This document shows, piece after piece, positions 20,101 to 35,100 of a stretch of DNA of 64,000 bases. Position 1 is the first letter of the stretch. The number at the start of each line of letters is the position of its first letter. A program made the position numbers and the translations under genes. Source of the stretch: Cristatella mucedo (lineage: Eukaryota; Bryozoa; Phylactolaemata; Cristatellidae); NCBI GenBank assembly GCA_009760855.2, contig WPIO01000005.1, positions 614,501 through 678,500 on the forward strand, read 5' to 3'. The notes beneath the pieces were generated by a model. The model did no database searches and was not told where the DNA came from. It saw nothing but the letters and a program-made list of their open reading frames with translations.

Positions 20101-23100
20101 CTCCAAGGATTTAAGCTTAGTTTGAGACACCGTTAAACGATTGGAGTCAGAAAAGCAGGTGGTGGGATGCCTAGCCTGCTTGGTAAGTAGTTTGCATAGT
20201 TAGGCTTGAGCCACAGAATAAAGAGACATTAAGTTAGTGTCAAAACCTTGAAGTCGATGCGTTGCTTCATTGGGAGTCAGTGCAGGTCGGCGAAAAGTAG
20301 TGTGATAAAGCAACTTCGATGCTTAGGACAGACAAGCCTAGCTGCAGAGTTTCGCACGAACTGTAAGCACATTATAGTACAGGCCGGTAGACCTGCAAGT
20401 GGCGAGTGACAGATGTCGTGACGGATGTCACAACTGCATGGACCAACTTGGATGTAGTAACCCTGCCTAACCAGGCCCATATTTTTGCAATGCTATTTAA
20501 CTGAAGGTAGGCAGACTTGCCAATGGAGTTGATCTGGTCGTCGAATGAGAGGTTAATTTAGAAAAGGACACCTAAATTTCATGCACATATTACAGAAGAT
20601 ATGCTGGCCGAGCCAATTTTGTTGACTCGTGGAGAGTGGAAAAAAACAGCTAGCCACACAAAACCAACTGTGAGTACACCACCGGCCGTATGCCTTTCAC
20701 AGGGCATATGCTGCCAACAAAATCGCCTGAGAAAATCTCAGTTGCCCTTGGCCTGACTGGAGGCATGCAAACTATTTAGCTAAATACCCCATACGTAGTT
20801 TTTTAAATCTGAGCTAAAACCGCAAGCTTTAGAGCACCTATTTCAAGTCTGGTATCAACAGCGTTTGCATTTTATACAACCAATTCCCTGACCATTCTGC
20901 TAAGGTAGGATTGACTAGCTGCAAATTTCTCAAATGTTAACGAGAGTTCAGAAATTATTTCAAGGATAAATCTGGTCAACTGAAGCAAGTCAAACATAGC
21001 AATGAAGGTTTATACGTTTTCTGACCTTTATAAATGTTGACGTTATGCCTAATGTTTGGATCCTCCTCCACGTCTTCCAAGAACTCCTCGTAATCTCTAC
21101 AAAATAAGTCAGCCAGGGGTATAGCAGCAGTAATAACCATCAGCTCTTCTGAATTAATCGACAGACGATTCTTCAACTAACTACATGATTCTTCGACCTA
21201 CTGTGTTGGAATACAGACGAACCAGATTAATAAAGAGATGCACCGACACGTACTAAGTGGCAATAATACAAAGGCAGCTCGAGCTGTAAAGGGCAAAACC
21301 AAGTCGCTTTAGGACGACAATTTGATAGCTTCAAATGCACTGGGACTATCACACGATCTTAGGCTGAAGAAATTCATGATATACCTCCCCCACAATGTTC
21401 ACCAGCTCTGTGCTGCTTCCACTGCTGAATTTTTGTCCTTGCAATAGTCGTGGCACCTTAAATTTTAGTAGAAAGTGCACATGGCCAAACTAGGGGCTAG
21501 GGACAAAGGAATTCTGCTAAACCTAGCTGACTTTAGGTGTGGTACCCGAGCTAGGACTGAGAAGAGAGCGTGAGAGCATAAAAGCACCTTTAGTGCAAGT
21601 GCACTAGTTGTTGTGGTCATACAGGATTTCGGTATACAGGGATTTAGCTCGAGCTTAAGTAAGTGGCGATTCTAAGCCGAGGCGTCTCTATAGCTCCAAC
21701 GGTAGAGCACTGGTAACCCAGGGGGCGTGTGCGATCGCTTGCCACACGAGGCAAGATTCTTTTCGGCATCTAGTCACACAGTAGACTGTCTCCAGTCGCT
21801 CTGTATTTTGAAATTTAAAAAATTGACTAGCAACTTGAGAACAGGGGTAATACATGTACTCAATTCGGGGCTGCAAAACCAATAGGAGAATCAAAAAGTA
21901 GGACTTCCGGAGGTTAGATGCTGACCACACTACCCGAATCTTCAGGTGGTTAAGACCTTGGCCACCAACATTGCAAGTCGGCTGAAGTAGGAGACTGAAC
22001 TGAACTCTCTTGAACACTGAACGCTCTTCGGCATACTTTTCCTTGGAGATATAGGTAAACATCAGGAAGACCCGTAGCAAAATGAGAACAGTTCAGTTAC
22101 ATCACGTTTTCAGATTGACGTCATATCATCCCTGGATCTTAGCCCAGCGGTAAGGTGATTGCTCTTCACTAACCAGGTCGTGCATTCGAGCCCTGCAGTG
22201 GGCCAACACAAACAGACAGTGAGAGCCAAAATGAAGAATAATATGGTAAGATAACATAGCAAATAGGAGAAACATAATGTGAAGTTAGAAACATTAGGAG
22301 ACAGAAAAAATAAGTGGTACAAGAAGGGAGTCGGCGAGTGAGAGAGGCAGACAAATAAAAATGAACAGGAGAAAGGGAAGGAAGAAATGAAGATGTTTAA
22401 CCGGAAGCAAGAGGGACAGACAAATGCAGAGAAAGAGAGGGAGGACAGATACATGGAAGGTGGTAGGAGAGAGGAAAGATGATTAAGGGGTGACGAGGAT
22501 GGAGACAGGAGAGGTAAGGTGGTGAGAGATGACATGAAGTATTTCAAGAGTTAATTTACCTTTCTGTCGTGCTTGTAGTGCTACCAGCAGCTTCCCGTTC
22601 CAGGCGTCTCAGACGCCACTTGCGACGCTTGTTCCTCTCTGATTTATCACCATAGTACTTTTTCACAATTACTATATCAGGACGTCGTTCGGAAGGGATC
22701 TGGTCGAATACAGCGTCGTTGATGTTGGCATTAGCCAGGTCAAACCTGAAAATAAAGAGATGCCGAAAGTACAAGGAACTGCAATGTTAGAAGCCAGCAA
22801 CAACAAAGTTGGAACTGGAAGGTCGTGGCTAATGAAGATGTCCAGCAGTGCGACTATGGCAGTAACCATACACAGCCAAGGGACACGTGGTCTAGAGGTG
22901 AAAAATGCCAAGATTAGACGGTCATTTATTATCATTTGAAGAGTCAGTGGATTAAAAAAATATTCTAAGGTGGAAACTGTCTCCCAAAACGAACTTGATG
23001 AGCAAATGTTAACAATAATGGCACATGTATAGCACTCATAAAAAATTAACCTCTTTCCATTTTCTGTATTTACTATATTCTAAAATTTCGCATGCACTAT

Positions 23101-26100
23101 ACATGTGCTGGAATGGAAGAATGTCAATTGGTTAGTGACAAAATGCACCGTGTCAGACAAATAAGCAAACAAAGAATAGACAATATGGATGGAGCAAATG
23201 CTGAAAAGAGAAGGTAGGCTTTAAGCTTCATTTTAAATGTCAAGTCAGGGGATGTCCAAAGTCAGTAGGGAGTGAGTTCCATGAGTTACAAGTTTGGTCA
23301 TAGAAGGCAAGGTTTCCAAAGAATCTGGGCTTATATACCGACACTATTAAACAACTTGAGTATAAAGAGCAGTGGTACGATGACTGACTGGCGTAGGTAT
23401 GATAGGGCTGGAGTATTAGAATGAATGATTGTTAAAGAGAGCAATAGAACCTTGAAGTCGAAACACTACTTAATGGGAAACCAATACAGGTCGGTGAGAA
23501 GTGGCGCAATGTGGTAGCTGCAACGTTCACGAGAGACTAGCACAACTTCACTATTTCGAACTAACTGTAAGCACCCTGCACAGGCAGGTACACACCCGAG
23601 TAGTGCTTTAGAGAACAGTCAGGCTGTCATGAATGCATGGGCTAGCTTGACTGGTATCCTTACCTAAGCAAGCCCAAATTTCTGCACTGGCATGCAGCTG
23701 AAAGTAGGCAGACTTTACTGTAGAGCAGACACAAGTATCTACTGAAAAGTTACTTTTGACCAAGACATCCATTTTGTATGCAGAGGCTATAGAAGATCTG
23801 CTGATCAAGCCCTATTAGGGGGTTAGGATTCCCAATTTCTGAGTAACCCTTACATTGCCCACCACTACCAAGCTTGTTGCATGGTCATGCAATGTGAGAA
23901 AGTTTGCTACCATTCAACTGTGAATGTCAGCAATACATGCTACAAAGAACTTTGGTGAGTTTGCCGCTCTCAGGTTGCTGCTGTAATACATCTCATGATT
24001 AGCCTGATCTGGCTAATTGAGAATCCCGGGTATAGATAATACAAAATAAAAAGATAAAAAGCCTAACAACTATGGCCCCTCAGACATAAAGGGTTAGTTT
24101 AATCATACACATCCTGAAAAACAACAACAATAATAATAATACATTTGATAAAGTGCCTTCAGAGAACTCAATTTCTTTATAGGCACTCGCTTTCAAATTA
24201 CTGCAAAGGAGCACGATCGAACGGTTAGAGGTAGCATGCTCAAAAAACAACAAAACACATGTTTAGGGGTGACATGCACAGGGTCAGCATGCAAGTGTGG
24301 TTAGTGACAGCATGCCAGGGTCGGTACGCTTAGGCACATGAAGGACGAAGCACAGGGACCCACTCAATGCAATGCTGTCATAAATAGATGCATTTTTAGT
24401 TTATTTTTTTTTCAAACTGACAAGTCAGGAGATGTCGTGAGGCAGGTCGCAATGGCACAGCAGAAAGGAAAATAGGTATATTTGCCTACATCAACATACG
24501 TCAACAGTACATCACACATCAACAGATGTGAGCACCAAGGATATTAAACACGTTATATAACGATGATCTAATCGTAATTAACAATAACGATGCTCTAATC
24601 GTACTGAAGGTTACTCTAAACTGGGATCGCTTGGATCGCAATGACAATCGCGAGGATCGAAACGACAATAGAGCTGATAGATAAATAAAAGGCTGTTGGT
24701 CACGGAAACTGCAACTTGCTTCTTGGTAAAATCCAAAGGAAACTTTCAGACATTTTCACAACATGGGAGGCACATCTGATAAGCAAATGCACCTGTGAGG
24801 TCTGGATTGAGAGCGCTAATTTACAGCCACAGCGTATAATTCTGACCTTCAGCCTATAAGAAGACTGGTAGTTAGGCAAGTTCACGTCCCAAGGCATACT
24901 AACACAAGCTCACAGATGATGCCTAAGCTGAGAAGGTAAGCAAGTGGTTGCTTTCATTAGTGATTCGGCGGGTGCTAGGCAAGGCCAGCCCACGTCTGCT
25001 CAAAACTATTTTGTTGTTGTAAAGCAGGTAACAAAGAAATATTAAAAAGTTTAAATGGATATATAATGGATAAATGGATATATAATGGATATTGATGAGC
25101 GGCACAAATTTACCACATGCTGACAGCTTTAGGGGAATGTATGGCTGATGTTGCCCATTAGTTAGTCATGCTCCTATGTACCAGCCCAGAAACCTTCACG
25201 GGCGGTCTCTTGTAAAACTAACAAGGACAAAGAAATATTGACAGCACAACCCGAGTCAAATTGAACTGAGTAACGAATGGCTCCACCTAACACTTTTCCT
25301 TTAGTCGATGGCAACATCAAAGCAAGGACAACTAAACAGCTTATTACAGAAAGACACCAAATGCAGCAGTTAAACCCAAGTAGTCACTAAATGTTGCAAC
25401 ACATCTTCCCATCTCCATCCACTTATATGTCAAAGCCTCATAAATGTGGGTACCGTCATTTAAGAACCTCATCAATGTGGGTTACAGTCATTTAAGAAGT
25501 AACCCGTGCACTTGTGTCATCTAGACTTCTACAACTCTTCCTGTACAGGCCTGTTGCCTGTTCAGTAAGATACCAAAAGACGGCGTGAAACTAAGCAGCT
25601 AGGCTTGTCTATTGTGAAAGCCACAGCTGCCAAACAACAACACTCCACTCTGACATGCACAGGCAGCAAATCGACGTCAAGATCACGGCATTCCATTTTA
25701 GGCCCCTTCATAGCCTGTTATGGCTTACCTAACTGAAATGCTCAACCCTTCACAGGCTCGTCAGACTCGGGTCATTAACCTCTGGTACGAACCAGCCTTA
25801 AGTATTTTGGACATATTACCTTCAGTTCCTATAACCCTAAAGACTGGGAGTGAATATTGACTAACATCACGACATTCCGTGACTTAATCCCTTTAGGATT
25901 TGCTGAGTCTGTGTGAGCTATTATTTGTGTGCTTATGCGTGCAGAAATTAGGCATGCCGTTACTAATAAGTTGACTGATCTAAGTAATGGAAAATCGCAT
26001 GCAGTGAGAGGGTGGGCTCCGCCAAGAATAGAGGCGCGCAAACATGCCCAGTCACACACACAAGGCTACAGTTGAGGTTAAACAGACACGGCCAGCCACG

Positions 26101-29100
26101 GGCAGCAACCTCACCCCACCCCTTCCCGGTGGGGGATGGATGGAGGAAAGCTGAAAGTGAGTAGAAACCTGTAGCCTGCAGCAGAAGCAGCTACAGCATC
26201 AGCAAACTCACCCCAGCACGACGTCTCCAGGCTCCAAAAGGTGTCCCAAGTGCGTTCTACAAAGGCGCTGGTCGTCCGACATGTCGTTCGCCTTCATTAG
26301 CCATACATCCGCAAGGACATGCTGTAAAAAAAGATGTCAGTGACGAAAGATTTATCTCAATCAGGCTCAAGTATCGGGAGACCAACGTGCCTATTTATAT
26401 CAGGTAACACGGTCAGAGGACAAGCTTTAAGACATCTTAGCTACAGTCAAGCGAACTTAAAAACAGCGCGAGATACATTTGCAAAACAAGCAATCTTGAG
26501 TGGACTCGGCTGTCTGTTTTGGCTCAACATTGAAAGCAAGAATCTACTTATTGCATGCATCTACATGAGTGAGCCAGTAATATAGCAAAGCTAAGATCAA
26601 ACTGGCAAGCCTCCTTCATTGAGGGTACATAGACCAAATGATGTGTAACTCCTAGGGAGGACTCAAGTAACTCCTAGGGAGGACCGACCTGAAAAGCATG
26701 GCTCTGAAGTTTGCCACCGCTAAAATGCACTGCCCGAGTCTCTGCTAACGGAATGGCGGTGAGCCAAAATACTGTGAGAAGATGCCTTGATGAGCAAGGA
26801 CTGAATGCACGGATGGCCAAGTGCAAGCGATTAATGTCTGTGCAGCACGAAAAAAGGGAAGGCCGAATTTTGCTCGATGATGCCAGCACTAGACAGCTGC
26901 CCAGTGGAGCAGAGTGCTTAGGGCTGATTCCAAATTCAATCTCGTTGGCTGCGATAAGGATAATGGCTGCGTAAGTACACTCGACTGCCAATAGGTGAAG
27001 TGTAAGGTGACGATTGCCTACAAATGACCGTGGCATTCGATGGAGAAAGTGTACCGGGTCTTCGTGATTCGTTATTCTTGTGCATATGCATGCTTAAACA
27101 GTGCCTACTGCTGGCGGAGGTTACCACCAATCGTTTGATAATGCTTTTTAAACAGAATCGGTAAAGTACCTAGAAAGAAATTCAGTTCTCTGAGGGTGCT
27201 ATACAAACATATTAGTATTATTATTATTACTGGCACGTGGTTGCTTCTCAGCTTTCATTGTTGGGCATCTGCACAGGATTTAACGAGTTATCAATCGGAA
27301 CGTCCATCTCGACGTTGTGCGGAATGTTAGAATGCGATCTACTTATATACTTCTTGGGGTTAAGTACAGTTGGCAGCATGACTACGACCCGAAGCATGCC
27401 TAGTAATAGTAATAATAATAATAACAACAATGCACTTAATAAAGCGCCCTCCGAGAACTCAATCTCTCTCTAGATGCTTTACATTTGCTGCAAAGGGAAA
27501 CACGATTGAATGGTGAGTAATATCACGCTTGATAAACAACATAACATGGTTAGGGGTGACATGCACAGGGTCAGATGCAAGTGTGGTTAGTGGCAGCATG
27601 CACAGTGTCAGCACGCATAAGCACATGAAGGACGACTCACAGGCACCCACTAAATGCTGTCCTAAATAGGTGTGTTATAAATGTAGTCAAGTGAGGGGAT
27701 GCTGTGACGCAAGTCGGGAGTGAGTTCCCGGCTTTGGGAGCATACGAACTAAATGCACGGTCTCCTAAGGATTTGAGGATTGTCCAAGGTATTGGTAAAG
27801 TGTTGGATTCCGAAAAGCAGGTGGTACGATTCTTGGATGGTAAGGGGAGTAGATCTGAGAGATAGGCTGGAGCCAAAGAATGAAGTGACCTAAAAGTGAG
27901 CGACAAAATCTTGAAGTCGATGCTTTGCTTGACTGGGAGCCAGTACAGGTCGGCAAGAAGTGGTGTGATGTGGCAACTGCGACGCTCACGACAGACAAGC
28001 CTAGCAGCGGAGTTTTGCACCGGCTGTAATCGCCTGATTGCACATGCCGGTAGGCCAGCAAGCAGTGAGTTACAGAAGTCAAGACAGGATGTCACAAATG
28101 CATGGACCAACTTAGACGTGGTATCCGTATCTAAACAAGCCCGAATTTTAGCAATGTTATGTAGCTGAAAGTAGGCAGACTTGATTGTGGAGCTGATGTG
28201 GACGTCTAACGAGAAGTCACACTAGTGTGGCGGTTAAAGAGTTTATCACAAACCTATGGCTTTGAGCGATTATAGTTCATGCAGCAGGTAAGCCAAAGCC
28301 AGAACTCGAACCCAATAAAATGTGGGACCAAGTCGACTACGCTCCACCGCGCAGGAAACATGCCGAGCTCTTTGAGGTTATGAAGAATTGCCGTGTGTCC
28401 ATTCTTCCAAAAACTGGCCGAAAGTTGGCAAAGTTAATGCTAAGGGCGACTGGAAGATGTTATCAAAAATCACGGTGCCTAAACTAGTTATTGATTGCAA
28501 CCAATAAATTGCATGTAACTATATACTGCTTAGCTTTTCTGCATAATACAAACTTCTATCGAGTTAGATCCGATCTAAATCTTATGTGCTTAAGAGTAAA
28601 ATAATGTGTTGGTAGATCTGCTCAAACTTGAGAGCAATGAATATCCGGAGGAAGCAAGTGGCGAGATTGTACAATATCTGAAGAGGCTAAGTAATTTATG
28701 CCACGTTCTTTCAGATATTCGATTACATATGTCAGACAAATTTTCTAATCAGTGAATACTAAGTAAAAATGTGTCAACAAATTGACCAAAATCAAGTCTT
28801 TGCTTATGGTGCATTTTAAGACAAACATGCTAGAAATGCAATCCAAACTTGATTTTGTCCAAATAAATGGAGCATAATAAACAATGATTTTTGGACCATG
28901 TCTAACCCGGAAGCAAACCGCTAGCTACTTATCTAGAAGTAACAAATTTACCGATCCCCGATCATATGCAACTTGTGTCCCAACTTGCTGAACCTTGACA
29001 CATCGAGGTACTTGCTCATAGCTGGTTGAGGTACATGATCCTTACTTACAGATAGCACTATTCAGGGTCCCCTTTCATGAATGTGGGTGATAACTTGCAT

Positions 29101-32100
29101 ATGATTTCACTAGGGAGACGACTGCAGGAAGAGGGAGGGAGAGGCATAAGGGGCACAACTGGGTGGCCGACGTAGCATGCATCAGAACGACCACAACAGC
29201 TAAATTTCTCACAAGTCAAGGCCAAAACCAGCAATGCCTTTAAGGACCAGAATGTGCTCTTAACTCACGTACGTGGATGCCTAAGAAGGATGCAAGATTC
29301 AATCGGATTCTGGGTCCAAATGGCAGTCGATGGTATCACCGGCTGGCAGATCCGTCATTTACCGTGCCGAGAATGGCAAGATTTACAAGTTAGCAAACAG
29401 GATCACCGTCCAGTGACTCCTTCCCTTTGCACGGACCGACTTGAAGCCAGTGTCTCACGGCTTATAATAACGGCTCACAGAATGCACAACGGTTTAAGGT
29501 GTATGCTACTAACAGTGCGCCACTCCCGACACTCCAAAGTACACTATAGAGGTCGCACCTTTTGTGAGTCACGCTTGTGCCCGGCCACGTGAGGGCGGTC
29601 CGAGTCCAGTACGGGCTCAACGTCCACGACGAAAAATTGCTGCAACTGCTTCGGCTGACACAAGGACAGGAACGGTGTTCTCCAGTAAGCGTCTGCGGTC
29701 ACTTCGGCAGCTATCAAAGCGAGAATAGAGTACTCAAAGAGTGCAAGCCAAATAAAAGACTAACCCAGCAAGACACGATCGGTTGCCAAGCAGTTTGGTG
29801 CCACGGCATGGCCATGCGCACACACATCGTTAGTGCATGCACGAGAGACAAGCAGCAAGCAAGCAGTAAGCACACGCAGCTAGATTTTAGTCAGGAGCTA
29901 CTACCCAAAAATTCGGTGGCAGCTTCCCATAGTTTGTAGCCTGCTAGAAAAGTGAGCCGTCACATACTGAAAATATCAGCCGTCAGCGTACCTGCTAGCT
30001 GTTGGAGCTGCTACTTATGATTTTCGAAAACACCAGATATAAGTGGGAGGCCCGTGTTTCCACAAAGTCGCTAAGTAACAGACAGCATGCTGGGTGAACG
30101 CAGAGATGTGGAGGCTTACGCTTGGCACTCATGCACTGCTCCAGTAAGAGATCGTAGCAACCACGCAGCAAGGTGGGCCATGAGGATACAGCAAAGTGAG
30201 GAGTAAAGCCAACCTGAAAAACAGCATTGTAAAACACCAGAATAGCTACAAATTGTCTTGCATCAGTTTGGTAAAATAAGAAAAATGCACCCATTAAAAT
30301 GGGATCCCTATGGCGACCCATAATTAATACAAGTGAATAATCATGGTTATGATTGCTCGCTGTACACAATAATCTGCTCGTTGAACAGAATGAGAGCAAA
30401 AAGTCCACACACCATGTGAATCAAGATGTTAACTCAGATATTTTATTGTTTCATGAACTGCTGGCCAACAGAAATTCACCAGAGCATATGATTTGAACGA
30501 GTTAGCAATATAGTAACAAATAGCACACACTAGTGCACATCGTGAGCTACAGAGATGGGTGATAATTATAGTTATATTTAGCTTTTGCTATACATGTCAT
30601 CATACGTCCTTATATTTATATTCTGCAATCATGGACATACATAGAATAAATTACCGAAACTAAATTATAAATAGAGTAATGAAGTGATGTACAAAAAGTT
30701 GAATTTGCATGTTAAGTTTGACATTGATTTGTCAAGTATTGGCCGAGTGATAGCATTTATAAGGCACAACAAAAAGCTACACTGTAAATGAAGGTGTAGC
30801 AAGCCAAAAACATGTACCTCATCAAACTGCAAACATGTTCCTTGATGAACCAAGGTTAAACAAGTTGGAACGAAAGTCGTATATGATGTGGACATCACTT
30901 AACTTTGTAGATGTAGATATGTTGCTTTCGGCTTGCTTCTGGGTTAACCATGCTTTACCTAATCGTTTTTAATGCTTTCCACTTTTGTGAAATGGTCAAA
31001 ACCTCAGACCTAACTTTTAACATGTTTGTCTTATGAAATAACTCAACTATTATTCGATTGTTGAACTGTAGTGATTGCTTCTCGACCTACTACCCACCCT
31101 AGCGAATGGCAGCGCAGCTGCCTTCGGTTGCATGCCAGTACTAGATGGCACACTGCCACTAGTGCGAGGCCCCAACACCCCCCCCCCCGACCCTGGAAAG
31201 CGAATCGGAGTGCAGGGTTCCTGTTGCTAGGCGCGACCCGAGGCGCTAGCAAATTAGGATGCAGCATTCCTGTTGGTGGCAGACGACATTTCTGTTAAGA
31301 GATTAACGTCTGGTTGCTAGAAGAAAATAGAATGTTGCTGAGTAATGTTTAGTACGAGTTCTCCAAGTCGCTTGCTATTTAGCAAGATGCACACTCGTGC
31401 CACAGGACCAATCTGCTGAGCACTTTCTTGCTAATTCTCAAGTAATTTTGTAGACTGCTCCAGTTTTGCTCAAGAGCTCTTGCATTACGACCTGCACACG
31501 CACCAAAATCTGGTCTCCCCTCAACGACGGCTTCGTCCACGGCTGCACCGGTTGCTTGAGAATCATTGCAATGGCACAATTGAGTGCTAACGGCTCTCAA
31601 GTCGGTGGGAGACTACATGGTCTTGGACCTATGAAGTGCCGGAAACGGTTTAACACTACCAGCCTTCAACAAGAGCCGGGCTTCAGTTCCCTATGAAATA
31701 TCCATCACGAAACACCGGATGGAGGTACCACCAGAATATAAAGAGGCGAGTGTTTGACAACAGTGTTTGACTGTCTGCACGACTAGTCTGGAGGCTACTC
31801 AGAAAAGGGGCAAGTTTGAGCAGCTATTCATGTAGAAGACTAACCGTATACAGTAAATGCAACTTTAGATTACACCCCACCTCAGTTCCTAACATACAAC
31901 GAGCTGGCTTATTTGCAAAGCTAGCACCACAGCTAATATGCATAATTGCCAACTAATGGGCACACTGATTATCTGCTGAATTCTGCTTCAGCGGAATTCT
32001 CGCATCGCTATGTGCAAATACTCATGGGCGTTTAATGGTCTGACATTGGCTCAAACGATAACCATTCGTGACAAAAAGCACTTACACAAACTCTCCACGA

Positions 32101-35100
32101 AGCAGGATCCGGTTCGCTGTTCATAGCAAACAAGCGTGAGCCGAATATGTGCCAAACGAAACGTTAGTTCGGCTGGACCAATCTTTAGGACTGTTTCCAA
32201 AAGCAACTACACCCCCTTCATCCAAGGCAACCAAGCAAGGCAATAAAAAGCAACGAACCAGCTAGGTGACTCACTCTGGAGGGTGGTCGGATCAATTAGG
32301 TGCACTGTCTGAGTCACACGCTGGACGAGCAGTATCTGCCCAAGGTTTCCCAAGCTCTGCGCAAGTCTTGCCGGCAGGCAAACTATGTTGTCCTACAACG
32401 GCACGGACTAAATGAAAAAACGAGTCTAAAGTGCAGAAAAAGGGGTAATACAATAAAGGGGCAATATAAAAACGTTTCTGAATAAGCTCCATGAAAACAC
32501 CTAGACATGTTTATCATTTCTGCTCGAAAGCTTGTGGACTATCATCACAGTAGAAGTATAACTGCGTGAACTAGTATGCAGTCTTGACTGAACCAACAAG
32601 GCTTCAAAAATGAAAATTGGCAACTGTTAGACACATTTTATACAAGACTATTTTGATTGAGTGATTTCGATTAAGATATACACCAAGTGCTCGGCCATCT
32701 AGCTTCAGCGATGGAAATGATGCTACGAACAAAGCAAAGCCAGCTTCGTCTAGCATATACAAATGAATTTCGTCAGAGCGACTTATAAATAAGGTTAACA
32801 GTAAGTTCTTGCTGGATGACTTGACCGGCAGTCTTCGGCTGGTGATCGGTATGCAACTACCACATTAATGCACATGATAACACATACTTTTAAAGCTCAT
32901 ATCCTAATCCAGGATTTGTCACACTGCCCATTCTCCAACTCACCTTACAGATGGGTACAATCTCTACAGAGAACGTGGTCTTGTAATTAAACTTGTTACT
33001 GTGGACATCATGCGATATCAGTCTCTCGGAGGTGACATAACTGCAAGCAACACACAGTAATACATAGTAAGAACAAAACCAACAAAAGGAGGTATAACAC
33101 GATACCAATTATGTAGTAAGAAGAGTAGAAAAGAAAGCATAACCCTAGCAGCATATCATAAGCATAGCCTAGAGCATAACCATAGAAAGCATAGCCCTAA
33201 TTTATATTCATAATCAAGGCAAAAATATGCTTAGGGCACATCTGCGCACAATAAGTGAATGAATTGAAACGATATAATTCAGCAAGACAGTCAACCGAAG
33301 AAGACAGTATAGCAGATGATCCAGTCTATCTTTTTCGTATATAATTTCGTAGCACAAAGCTTCAGCCTAAAAGTGGGTTAAGAGACCGCTATTTTTAAAA
33401 CGTGAGGCTTGTGACATGGAAACTTACTCAACAAGTCTGACTAAACCAAAGCAGCCACTTCAGCACAGCAGGACCCAAGATAAATAGGGAGCGAGAAAGA
33501 GTATATCGAAGGTAGAAAGCATTACGAAACGGTTTGCTCAATACTAGCTGTGTGCCCATAACAGGTCCTCATTGTAGCTTGTATGTTGGTAAAGCCTACA
33601 TCACGCTGTTTAGCACAAAATCCCAAGTAGCACTGCCCACTATTCATAAGCTCCCTGTAATGACATGTACTTTGCTGCTGAAACTGTTACAAGGTTGGGC
33701 ATTCCACGATTAACGCACCACTGTCTGAAATCAGTTGCATCTAATGGCACTATGGTACCATTTTTGGCCACCAAAAAAGTAGTGATTATTGCTTGGTTCG
33801 GACTAGCATCTGCTTTTGACTGGTCATCAAACACAGGAAGACGGCAACATCTACGACAACGAAGCAGTCCTGCTACCATCGTCGGCTCTCCAAATGCAGT
33901 CAAGTTAGATTTAGCGGAGCAGCTTCCCCAATGAGCACTCCAGACAAACCAGATTTTTCATTCTCTTGAGTACCAGAGTTCACCTCAAGCAGACACCAAA
34001 CAGTGTGTTATGACCTCAAACTTGAGTTGCGTGGTGGCTGCCGCTCTAGGGTATGGAAAGTACTGGCAAACAGCCGAAATCCAAATGTTACATTATTTGC
34101 TTTGACTTCATAATACCAGGGGTTGACTTGTTTACTTTTTATACACCCCTTTCTGCGACTCCGGTAGAATGACCGCTTCATTAACAAACACTTGTTTGTA
34201 CATGAATTCATTAGGATATGTGCAAGGGTCAGCCCTCGCGGTCATATCCCTCCAACAGAGTGAAACTGAACTGCTAAAACATTCATGGTAGCACAAACCT
34301 AAACTCCAAACAACCGCTACAGCTTTAAAACGTGACAGTTCAATTGCAGCTGGTTCTTACCGGCACGGCACCATCGCCTCAAGAAAGCTTACAAACTTCT
34401 TGGAATCTTGTGGCAGCGAGAAGTAGAAATCAAGACCATCTGCAAAGGAAATACAAAGATTTGAGCAAGTACGATTAGCAGCACAGTATGCAGTATCTTT
34501 CATATGGCAGAGGGCAACCAGAGCAGTTAAAGTTATAGGGAAGCCTAGTGTTGATCTCACGGGCAATTGATCACCAAGTATCCCAAACAAAAGACTAGCC
34601 CTTAAGTAAAAACAAGGAGCTCCATAACGATCTGATAAAACCGTTCAAATACTCACCTGACCACACACAACCAAAACAGGAGGCTCCGAAAAATGGTGAC
34701 AGCATCATGGAATATTTCAACTTGGATCACATCAAGAAGATTCAGTGGAGATATATCTGACTAATGGGTAACAGCAATAAAAGAATGGGCTTGAGCAGGA
34801 GAGAAATTATGGTAAGCAAATCTGATCGTTGAATGAGCGATGGGTTTAGATATTGGTAAGTTGAACAGACTTGCAACCTGATACGAGGCCACGCAAAAAA
34901 TAAGCATGCTGAAATTCCATTAATTGCATGTATGCCTAAGAGGCGACACATACAAGTCATGAGACTGGCATTTCATCATTGGCTAGCACACATTAAGGTA
35001 AACAACCCTGCTCTGCACTGACAGGCTTATATCTGGTCACAAAATGAGGGTTATATTCAATCCTGACACGATGGGGCTGATGCTAAACAGCTAGCCTGCA

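Noticed and set aside
27408-28235. 157-codon near-intact frame as a host gene
   Set aside because: It is the C-terminus of the LINE reverse transcriptase, repeated at many loci and followed by the LINE hairpin and ATT tail.
29254-29592. 112-codon plus-strand frame
   Set aside because: Its 3' part overlaps NMD3 exon 10 on the minus strand, which has clear homology and splice phase. The plus frame matches nothing.
30000-30225. Intronic minus-strand segment with good acceptor and donor, considered as an NMD3 exon
   Set aside because: Its translation does not fit NMD3. The required sequence (YWRTPFLSLCQPKQL) is at 29559-29710, which completes the protein.
33640-33934. Overlapping frames on both strands in NMD3 intron 7
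   Set aside because: Both are about 88 codons and neither resembles a known family. Double-stranded openness suggests chance.
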